A stretch of DNA of 64,000 nt from Ammoniphilus oxalaticus (GTDB lineage: Bacteria; Bacillota; Bacilli; Aneurinibacillales; RAOX-1): assembly GCF_003609605.1 (NCBI RefSeq), contig NZ_MCHY01000008.1:372001-436000 (forward strand), in the 5' to 3' direction. Below, piece after piece: positions 57,929 to 64,000 of this stretch. A program made the translations under genes and the position numbers. The notes beneath the pieces were generated by a model. The model had not been told where the DNA came from. It worked only from the letters and a program-made list of their open reading frames with translations, and ran no database searches. The stretch's first letter is position 1. Each line of letters begins with the position of its first letter.

Positions 57929-57957
57929 ATGATAGCATAAGGAATTTATTTTCGCAA
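57929..57957 (-). promoter_or_regulatory. SigA promoter of rpmB
   Basis: On the minus strand, TTGCGA (57957-57952) and TATCAT (57934-57929) are 17 bp apart, with TGC as an extended -10 element. Confidence 0.65.
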
Positions 57958-58151
57958 TACATCCGTGGACAACTCTTTCGAGTGATGGGCGTCCAGCCTT
58001 TTAATTCGGTATTTTTTATAGTAGAATTGGAGGAAATCATATTTTTGTTAAATATAGCTTAATGGAATAGGCTCTGAATTAATAAGGCGGAACAAGTATA
58101 AACCGACCATGCTAAAAAGCATGAATCAAGCGAGGTAGGAGAAGATCAACT

Positions 58152-58514
58152 ATGTCAATGGAGATCGACAGTACGTTAGGAAAAATTGATGTCTCTAATG
58201 AAGTCATTGCCACGATTGCGGGCGGCGCGGCTGTAAATTGCTACGGTCTAGTTGGAATGGCTTCGCTTCAGGGATTGAAAGACGGTTTTTCGGAGTTATT
58301 GGGTAAAGATAACTTAAGTCGCGGGATCGTTGTTTCAAATGAAGAAGGGATGATTGAGATCGATTTGCACATTATTGTTAGCTATGGCGTTAAAATTTCC
58401 GAAGTGGCTCACAATGTGCAGACAAAAGTGAAGTATACATTAAAGCAAATGCTTGGCCTCGATATAAATGGGGTTAACGTTTTTGTGCAAGGAGTTAGGG
58501 TATCGGAGCCGTAA
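58152..58514 (+). CDS. Asp23/Gls24 family envelope stress protein (YloU)
   Basis: A 120-aa Asp23-family protein with NEVIATIAGGAAVNCYGLVG, the family signature, and IDLHIIVSYGVKISEVAHNV. Members attach to the membrane or respond to envelope stress. Its pairing with the downstream fakA (yloU-yloV) is conserved in Firmicutes, which suggests a link to lipid metabolism. ATG 58152 has AGGAG upstream. A small CATGC/GCATG hairpin precedes it (58109-58124). Confidence 0.9.
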   Translation: MSMEIDSTLGKIDVSNEVIATIAGGAAVNCYGLVGMASLQGLKDGFSELLGKDNLSRGIVVSNEEGMIEIDLHIIVSYGVKISEVAHNVQTKVKYTLKQMLGLDINGVNVFVQGVRVSEP

Positions 58515-58531
58515 GTCAGGAGGTACTCGTT

Positions 58532-60235
58532 GTGAGTAAGAAAGAAGTAAGTGGAGAAGAATTAACCAGCATGTTTTTTGCGGGGGCGAAAGCTTTGGCG
58601 AACCATGCCTCAGAAGTGGATGCTTTAAATGTTTTTCCCGTGCCAGATGGGGATACCGGAACGAATATGAACTTGAGTATGAGTTCTGGCGTTTCAGAAC
58701 TGAAAAAAAACCCGAGTCATCATGCAGGGATGGTATCGCAAGTGTTATCAAAAGGACTGTTGATGGGGGCAAGGGGAAATTCAGGCGTCATTTTATCGCA
58801 ATTATTTCGAGGTTTTAGCAAAGCGATCGCTGATGATGAAACTGTCACCGCAAAAACATTGGCCCTAGCCTTCTCTCAAGGAGTTACGATGGCTTATGAT
58901 GCTGTGATGAAGCCTGTGGAAGGAACTATTTTAACTGTCGCTAAAGATGCGGCGGCAGGAGCTCAGCAAGCCGCTCAAAGAACCGATGACATCACGCAAG
59001 TGATGCGCGTGACATTGCAAGCCGCCCAAGAATCTTTAGCGCGTACTCCGCAACTGCTTCCTGTATTAAAAGAAGTTGGGGTTGTAGATTCCGGCGGGCA
59101 AGGCCTCGTTTACATTTATATCGGATTTTACCAAGCGTTGCTTGGCGAAGTTGGGGACGAGCAACTACTTGACCAGTTGAATGAGCTCGTTGCGCAACAA
59201 CCACGGGAAGAAATGACATCGCTTCGTTTTCAGGAAGAACGGGCTCAGATTCATTTGCAGACGGAAAGCATTGAATATGGATATTGCACAGAGTTTTTGA
59301 TCAAGCGAGCTCCTTCCCCGCGCTTCCAATTGGCTCCTTTTCGTGAGCGGGTTAGTCATTTTGGCGATTCATTACTCGTTGTGGCTGATGAGGAATGGGT
59401 GAAAGTTCATATTCATAGTGAACACCCAGGAAAAGTTTTAGAATATGGTCAACAGTTTGGGGAACTTGTCGGGATTAAAATTGAAAATATGCGTGAGCAA
59501 CATGCCCAAATTGTTTCTATTGAAAATCATGAACGAACGAACAATTTAGACCCGCAGCAAGAAGAGCGACAAGCAATGCAAGCGTATGGGATTGTGGCCG
59601 CAGCCAGCGGTGAGGGGATTGTTGAAATTTTAAAAAGCTTAGGTGTTGACGAGGTCGTGGAAGGCGGTCAAACGATGAATCCCAGCACAGAGGATTTGTT
59701 GCAAGCCGCGTCTCAACTCCAAGCGGAACATATCATCTTTCTGCCCAACAATAAAAATATTATTATGGCTGCTGAACAAGCGGCGCGCATGATTGAATTG
59801 CCCGCTACGGTAGTCCCCAGTCGATCGATGCCGCAAGGGATTGCCGCGTTGCTATCGTTGAAAATAGAGGAATCCCCTGGCGTCAATAAGCAACAAATGA
59901 TCGATGCGATATCACACGTGAAAACGGGACTAGTGACCTACGCTGTGCGGGATTCAAAGGTTGACCAGCTTCAAATTAAAGAAGGCGATTTTATCGGTTT
60001 GCTTGAAGATGAAATTGTGACCGCAGCAACGACGCTTAATCAAGTTAGCAAAGACCTCCTAACGGAGATGATTGATGAAGAAAGCGAAGTTGTCTCTATT
60101 TTCTATGGACAAGAGGTAGAAACGAATGAAGCGGAAGCTTTTGCGGATGAAATTCAATCCGCCTACCCGCAACTAGAAGTTGAACTTTATACTGGCGGAC
60201 AACCGCTCTATTCATTCATATTCTCAGTGGAGTAA
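58532..60235 (+). CDS. fakA: Fatty acid kinase subunit FakA (DAK domain, YloV)
   Basis: FakA is the ATP-binding subunit that phosphorylates fatty acids presented by FakB. The 567-aa protein has the DAK2/DhaL domain with NVFPVPDGDTGTNM (Asp39, Asp41 as Mg-binding) and GARGNSGVILSQLFRG, the middle domain with YGYCTEFLIK and the C-terminal DegV-like domain. Start is GTG 58532 behind AGGAGGT. The FakB-type partner is encoded 14 nt downstream, which favours this assignment over a dihydroxyacetone kinase. Confidence 0.9.
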   Translation: MSKKEVSGEELTSMFFAGAKALANHASEVDALNVFPVPDGDTGTNMNLSMSSGVSELKKNPSHHAGMVSQVLSKGLLMGARGNSGVILSQLFRGFSKAIADDETVTAKTLALAFSQGVTMAYDAVMKPVEGTILTVAKDAAAGAQQAAQRTDDITQVMRVTLQAAQESLARTPQLLPVLKEVGVVDSGGQGLVYIYIGFYQALLGEVGDEQLLDQLNELVAQQPREEMTSLRFQEERAQIHLQTESIEYGYCTEFLIKRAPSPRFQLAPFRERVSHFGDSLLVVADEEWVKVHIHSEHPGKVLEYGQQFGELVGIKIENMREQHAQIVSIENHERTNNLDPQQEERQAMQAYGIVAAASGEGIVEILKSLGVDEVVEGGQTMNPSTEDLLQAASQLQAEHIIFLPNNKNIIMAAEQAARMIELPATVVPSRSMPQGIAALLSLKIEESPGVNKQQMIDAISHVKTGLVTYAVRDSKVDQLQIKEGDFIGLLEDEIVTAATTLNQVSKDLLTEMIDEESEVVSIFYGQEVETNEAEAFADEIQSAYPQLEVELYTGGQPLYSFIFSVE

Positions 60236-60249
60236 TGTAGGGGGTAGTG

Positions 60250-61107
60250 ATGGCTACGATCAAAATTGTAACAGACAGTACAGCTGATATTTCAAAAGAA
60301 ATAGCCGAGCGATGGGGCATCCATGTTGTTCCGCTTAAAGTGCATGTTGATACTAAGACTTATCTAGATGGGATTGAGATTACCCCGTCGACTTTTTTTG
60401 AAAAATTGGAAAACACCAATCAGTTTCCATCGACTTCTCAACCGCCTCCTATACAATTTGAGACCATGTATCGCGAGATTTTGGAAAGTGAGGGCGCCGA
60501 TACGCAAATTATCTCTATACACCTTTCTAGCGCCTTAAGCGGGACCTATCAGTCAGCGAACCTGGCCAAAAATATGATGGGTGACGAAGTGGATATCGAT
60601 GTAATCGATTCAAAAAAGGCGTCATACATGTTAGGAATGATTGTCGTCGAAGCGGCGAAAGCAGCGGAACAAGGGAATACGAAAGAAGAGTGTTTGGCCC
60701 TCATTGAGAAAATGATTCGTGAGCAAAAGGAGTTCTTCCTTGTGGATACGTTGACGTATTTGCAAAAAGGCGGAAGGATTGGTCGGGCTCAAGCGGTCGT
60801 TGGAACGTTATTGAATGTCAAACCGATTCTGGCGCTAAATGAGAGCGGCGAAGTGTATCCGTTTGAAAAGGTGAGAGGGAAGCGGAAAGCGTTGGCCACC
60901 ATCATTGATGAGTGTAAAAGCTATGCTCACGATGAAAAAGTGATCGTCTCCATCTTATATGGGCTAAATCGAGCGGAGGCGGAGCAGCTGAAAGAAACGT
61001 TGATGAGTGAATTTAATATTCAGGAAGTTACATTTGCGCAAATAGGCCCTGTGATTGGCGCCCACGTTGGCCCACAGGCATTGGCGGTCGTCATGTATAA
61101 ACCCTGA
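60250..61107 (+). CDS. DegV family fatty-acid-binding protein (FakB-type)
   Basis: A 285-aa DegV-fold protein with KIVTDSTADISKEIAE at the N-terminus, the SSALSGTYQSA acyl-carboxylate-binding block and TLTYLQKGGRIGRAQA. FakB proteins bind one fatty acid each and present it to FakA. Adjacency to fakA strongly suggests they form the kinase. ATG 60250 is preferred over the adjacent GTG 60247 on spacing from TAGGGGG. Which fatty acid it prefers cannot be read from sequence. Confidence 0.9.
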   Translation: MATIKIVTDSTADISKEIAERWGIHVVPLKVHVDTKTYLDGIEITPSTFFEKLENTNQFPSTSQPPPIQFETMYREILESEGADTQIISIHLSSALSGTYQSANLAKNMMGDEVDIDVIDSKKASYMLGMIVVEAAKAAEQGNTKEECLALIEKMIREQKEFFLVDTLTYLQKGGRIGRAQAVVGTLLNVKPILALNESGEVYPFEKVRGKRKALATIIDECKSYAHDEKVIVSILYGLNRAEAEQLKETLMSEFNIQEVTFAQIGPVIGAHVGPQALAVVMYKP

Positions 61108-61110
61108 ATA

Positions 61111-61145
61111 AAGGAAGGATGAACGTAGTTCTTCCTTCTTGTTTT
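61111..61145 (+). terminator. Weak hairpin/terminator after degV gene
   Basis: AAGGAAG (61111-61117) pairs with 61131-61137, followed by CTTGTTTT. The 13-nt loop and interrupted T-run make it a modest terminator. Confidence 0.5.
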
Positions 61146-61186
61146 ATTTGATTTTGCAATGGCAAAAGACAGGGGGAACGCATCAA

Positions 61187-61852
61187 ATGAAATATCGTTC
61201 TGTTTTTGATATTATTGGACCGATTATGATCGGACCATCCAGTTCGCATACAGCGGGGGCGGCTCGGATTGGCTTGATGAGCAGAAATGTATTTGGCAGA
61301 CAACCAAAGAAGGCGGAAATCACGTTCCTTGGTTCGTTCGCTCAAACGTATAAAGGTCACGGCACAGATATTGCGATCATCGGCGGGATCCTTGGTTTAA
61401 ACACATATGATGAGCGAATGGTTGAAGCGCATCAGCTCGCTAAAGAGTTAGGGGTCGAAATTAAGATGTCCGTCTCTGATGATGAGCCTAACCATCCGAA
61501 TACGGCAATCATTACATTGAGTGATGAACAGGGCGAGACTACGGTGGAAGGTATCTCGATCGGCGGCGGAAAAATTGTGATTACTTCAATCAATGGTTTT
61601 ACCTCGCGGATCTCAGGAGAAGTTCCGACGATCCTAGTTAAGCACCAGGATCGTTCGGGGGTCGTTGCCTCCATTACCGAAGTATTTGCCGAACGGGACT
61701 TAAATATCGCTTATTTAGAATTGGCCAGAAAGTCAAAAGGCGGCCAAGCTTTAATGATCATTGAGACCGATTATCCGATGGATAAAGCGCTTTGCAAACA
61801 AATCGAGTCGCTCCCTTTTATTGAAAAAGTAGTGAGGCTTGAAACAATCTAA
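61187..61852 (+). CDS. sdaAB: L-serine dehydratase beta subunit SdaAB
   Basis: SdaAB, with SdaAA, deaminates L-serine to pyruvate and ammonia using a 4Fe-4S cluster. The 221-aa protein has IGPIMIGPSSSHTAGAARIG (serine-binding ASB region) and a C-terminal ACT domain (VASITEVFAERDLNIAYLEL). ATG 61187 has AGGGGGA upstream; a longer frame from 61139 lacks a site. The ammonia released is notable given the predicted ammonia-dependent CarA at 22 kb. Confidence 0.94.
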   Translation: MKYRSVFDIIGPIMIGPSSSHTAGAARIGLMSRNVFGRQPKKAEITFLGSFAQTYKGHGTDIAIIGGILGLNTYDERMVEAHQLAKELGVEIKMSVSDDEPNHPNTAIITLSDEQGETTVEGISIGGGKIVITSINGFTSRISGEVPTILVKHQDRSGVVASITEVFAERDLNIAYLELARKSKGGQALMIIETDYPMDKALCKQIESLPFIEKVVRLETI

Positions 61853-61878
61853 TTAGCTTTCAGAAGGATGTGATACGT

Positions 61879-62763
61879 GTGGTTTTTCGAACCATTGCTG
61901 AATTGGTGGAAAGATGCGTTGCTGAAAACAAGAAGATCTCTGAGGTGATGATTGAGACAGAGATCTATCAATCCGGAAGAAATCGTGAAGAAGTTTGGAA
62001 GCTGATGGATGATAATTTAACTATTATGGAACAAGCGGTTAAACGCGGAATCGTAGAGGAAGAACGTTCTCGTTCGGGTTTAACAGGCGGAGACGCTGTT
62101 CTTTTACAACGTTATTTAAAAGAGAAAGAGCCGCTTTCTGGACGAATTTTGTTAGACGCGGTAAGTAAATCGGTGGCGACGAACGAAGTCAACGCGAAAA
62201 TGGGAACCATTTGCGCCACACCGACTGCGGGATCTGCCGGTATCGTGCCAGGCACCCTATTTGCGGTCGCTCCAAAATTACAGGCGACGCGCGAGCAGAT
62301 GATTCGATATTTGTTTACATCAGGAGCTATTGGGCTCGTAATCGCAAACAACGCATTTATATCCGGGGCGGCGGGTGGTTGCCAAGCTGAAGTTGGGTCA
62401 GCTACGGCGATGGCGGCCGCGTCCATGGTGGAAATGGCGGGGGGTAGTCCTCAACAATCCGCTGAGGCGCTTTCAATCGCAATGAAAAATTTACTTGGTT
62501 TAGTGTGTGACCCCGTAGCGGGATTAGTTGAGGCTCCTTGCGTTAAACGAAACGCGATGGGCGCAGCATTGGCGATGACCGCCGCGGACATGGCTCTGGC
62601 TGGTATTAAAAGCATTATTCCCGCTGATGAGGTGATCGAGACGATGTATCAGATTGGATGCTCTATGCCGAGTAGTTTGCGAGAAACTGCATTGGGAGGG
62701 TTGGCGGCGACACCGACAGGGAAAGAACATGAACGTCGGATATTTGGTTCGCTCAAAGACTAA
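61879..62763 (+). CDS. sdaAA: L-serine dehydratase alpha subunit SdaAA
   Basis: The catalytic subunit of two-chain serine dehydratase, 294 aa. Conserved TGGDAV, MGTICATPTAGSAGIVPG, SGAAGGCQAEVGSA and LVCDPVAGLVEAPCVKRNA carry the cysteines that bind the 4Fe-4S cluster. Start is GTG 61879, giving MVFRTIAEL with AAGGATG upstream; an in-frame GTG at 61870 overlaps that site. The stop overlaps the recG start by 1 nt. Confidence 0.94.
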   Translation: MVFRTIAELVERCVAENKKISEVMIETEIYQSGRNREEVWKLMDDNLTIMEQAVKRGIVEEERSRSGLTGGDAVLLQRYLKEKEPLSGRILLDAVSKSVATNEVNAKMGTICATPTAGSAGIVPGTLFAVAPKLQATREQMIRYLFTSGAIGLVIANNAFISGAAGGCQAEVGSATAMAAASMVEMAGGSPQQSAEALSIAMKNLLGLVCDPVAGLVEAPCVKRNAMGAALAMTAADMALAGIKSIIPADEVIETMYQIGCSMPSSLRETALGGLAATPTGKEHERRIFGSLKD

Positions 62764-64000
62764 TGAATCAGATGCTGTTACCTGTTACAACGGTAACGGG
62801 AATTGGAGAGGTAAAAGCGCAAGCGTTAGCGGAGTTGGGGATTGAAACGGTCCATGACTTGTTGTTCTACTTTCCGTCGCGTTATGAAGACTATTCGATT
62901 CGGGAGTTAAGCGAAGTCGCGAATGGGGAACGGATTACGATTCGCGGGGAGGTGTACGCTGAACCGGCTGTCCGCTTTTTCGGAAAAAGAAGGTCGCGGA
63001 TGATGGTCCGCCTTGTCGTTGATCGAGCGGTTGTCACCGCAATTTGGTTTAATCAGCATTATTTAAAAAATCGGATCAAGATTGGTCAAGAAATCCAAGT
63101 AAGTGGAAAGTGGGAAAAAAATCGGATGCAAGTCACTGTTTCCGAAACAAAAACAACCATTCCGAAGACAACGCAACAACAATCGGAAGAAGTGAAAATT
63201 AAACCGATTTACCCCGCCTCCGCAGCGGTTACAGTAAAACAAATCCAGCGTTATCTGCAGCAAGCTTTGCAACAATACGCGTCCGACATCGAAGAGATCC
63301 TACCTGCTGAAATCCGAGAACGACGCCTTTTTATTTCGAGGCGAGAAGCGATTACAGCGATCCATTTTCCAACATCGACCGCGCTCGGAATTGAAGCGAG
63401 GAAAAGACTTGCTTATGAAGAGTTATTTTTTTACCAATTAAAGATGCAAGCGCTGCAACTTGTCCAAAAAAGGAACAACCAAGGTTTAGCGATGCCGATT
63501 CCATTGGAGCCTGTGCGAGCGTTCGTTCGGGCATTGCCTTTTCGGTTAACTAATGCTCAAAAAAGGGCATTGAAGGAGATTCTGGATGATCTGCAAGCCG
63601 ATTTTGGGATGAACCGATTGTTGCAGGGGGATGTTGGTTCGGGTAAAACGATCGTTGCGGCGGTTGCCTTGTATGCGGCCACGCAAGCGGGCTGTCAAGG
63701 GGCGCTGATGGCTCCGACGGAAATCTTAGCGGAACAACATGCAGCCACTTTAACGAAATTACTTGCTCCATACGGTCTGCAAGTCGGTTTGTTAACGGGC
63801 GGGATGTCGGCGCCGATTCGTCGTGAATTGTTAGGCGGCTTGCAAATGGGCTTGATTGACATCGTCGTAGGTACGCATGCGCTTATTCAAGATGATGTCC
63901 ATTTTAGTAAGCTAGGTCTAGTCATCACAGATGAACAACATCGGTTTGGGGTGGAACAACGGCGCGTACTGAGAGAAAAAGGACTGCAGCCAAATGTGCT
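62763..64000 (+). CDS. recG: ATP-dependent DNA helicase RecG (3' end outside window)
   Basis: RecG remodels stalled forks and branched DNA. The first 412 codons are present and remain open to the window edge. They show the N-terminal helix-hairpin-like start (TTVTGIGEVKAQALAELGI), the wedge OB domain (about residues 55-150), helicase Walker A LQGDVGSGKTIVA, motif Ia MAPTEILAEQHA, and the DEQHRFGVEQR motif II. ATG 62763 is coupled to sdaAA by TAATG. Helicase motifs III-VI lie beyond the window. Confidence 0.95.
   Translation, partial: MNQMLLPVTTVTGIGEVKAQALAELGIETVHDLLFYFPSRYEDYSIRELSEVANGERITIRGEVYAEPAVRFFGKRRSRMMVRLVVDRAVVTAIWFNQHYLKNRIKIGQEIQVSGKWEKNRMQVTVSETKTTIPKTTQQQSEEVKIKPIYPASAAVTVKQIQRYLQQALQQYASDIEEILPAEIRERRLFISRREAITAIHFPTSTALGIEARKRLAYEELFFYQLKMQALQLVQKRNNQGLAMPIPLEPVRAFVRALPFRLTNAQKRALKEILDDLQADFGMNRLLQGDVGSGKTIVAAVALYAATQAGCQGALMAPTEILAEQHAATLTKLLAPYGLQVGLLTGGMSAPIRRELLGGLQMGLIDIVVGTHALIQDDVHFSKLGLVITDEQHRFGVEQRRVLREKGLQPNV

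Overview
This window is a chromosomal segment of an endospore-forming low-to-mid G+C Firmicute of the order Bacillales. The evidence is the gene order, which follows the Bacillus subtilis murG-to-recG region almost gene for gene, and the sporulation genes spoIIGA, sigE, sigG and spoVM. The order murB-murA-divIB and several local differences suggest a Paenibacillaceae/Brevibacillus-like lineage, but the genus cannot be fixed from sequence alone. Nearly all genes are on the plus strand, operons are tightly packed (4-17 nt overlaps are common), ribosome binding sites are strong and rho-independent terminators are clear. TTG and GTG starts are frequent.

Layout. 1-7.9 kb: division and cell-wall cluster (murG 3' end, murB, murA, divIB, two DUF881 genes, sbp, ftsA, ftsZ). 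8.0-10.8 kb: spoIIG/spoIIIG sporulation cluster. 10.9-15.0 kb: ylm cluster (ylmC-type gene, pgeF, ylmE, sepF, ylmG, ylmH, divIVA). 15.2-21.7 kb: ileS, a GH15 glucoamylase-type gene inserted in the conserved ileS-lspA interval, lspA and an rluD-type gene. 21.7-29.4 kb: pyrimidine operon carA-carB-pyrK-pyrD-pyrF-pyrE behind its own promoter and a PyrR-type attenuator. 29.5-36.6 kb: accessory region with a 48-aa ORF, a VTT-domain membrane protein, an SGNH hydrolase coupled to an ABC exporter, a divergent sulfonate/nitrate-type ABC importer and a membrane-anchored protein of unknown role. 36.7-53.9 kb: rqcH, a Ca2+-type P-ATPase, yicC, remA, gmk, rpoZ, coaBC, priA, def, fmt, rsmB, rlmN, prpC, prkC. 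54-55 kb: a 5'-truncated IS605-type tnpB between prkC and rsgA. 55-64 kb: rsgA, rpe, an unknown gene, spoVM, rpmB, an asp23-family gene, fakA, a degV/fakB gene, sdaAB, sdaAA and the 5' part of recG.

How the genes work together. The first third makes lipid II precursors and the divisome, then re-uses the division locus to start compartment-specific sporulation transcription (pro-SigE, its SpoIIGA protease, SigG). The middle makes UMP from carbamoyl phosphate and orotate. The last third holds translation and RNA maintenance (Gmk, Def, Fmt, RsmB, RlmN, RsgA, L28, RqcH), a PASTA kinase/phosphatase pair, fatty-acid kinase components and L-serine deaminase.

The most striking observation is in carA. 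The nucleophilic cysteine of the glutamine amidotransferase domain is replaced by glycine, and other residues of the glutamine pocket are also changed, while the synthetase subunit carB looks intact. This predicts an ammonia-dependent carbamoyl phosphate synthetase. The operon also lacks pyrR, pyrB and pyrC at this locus although it keeps the PyrR-type leader.
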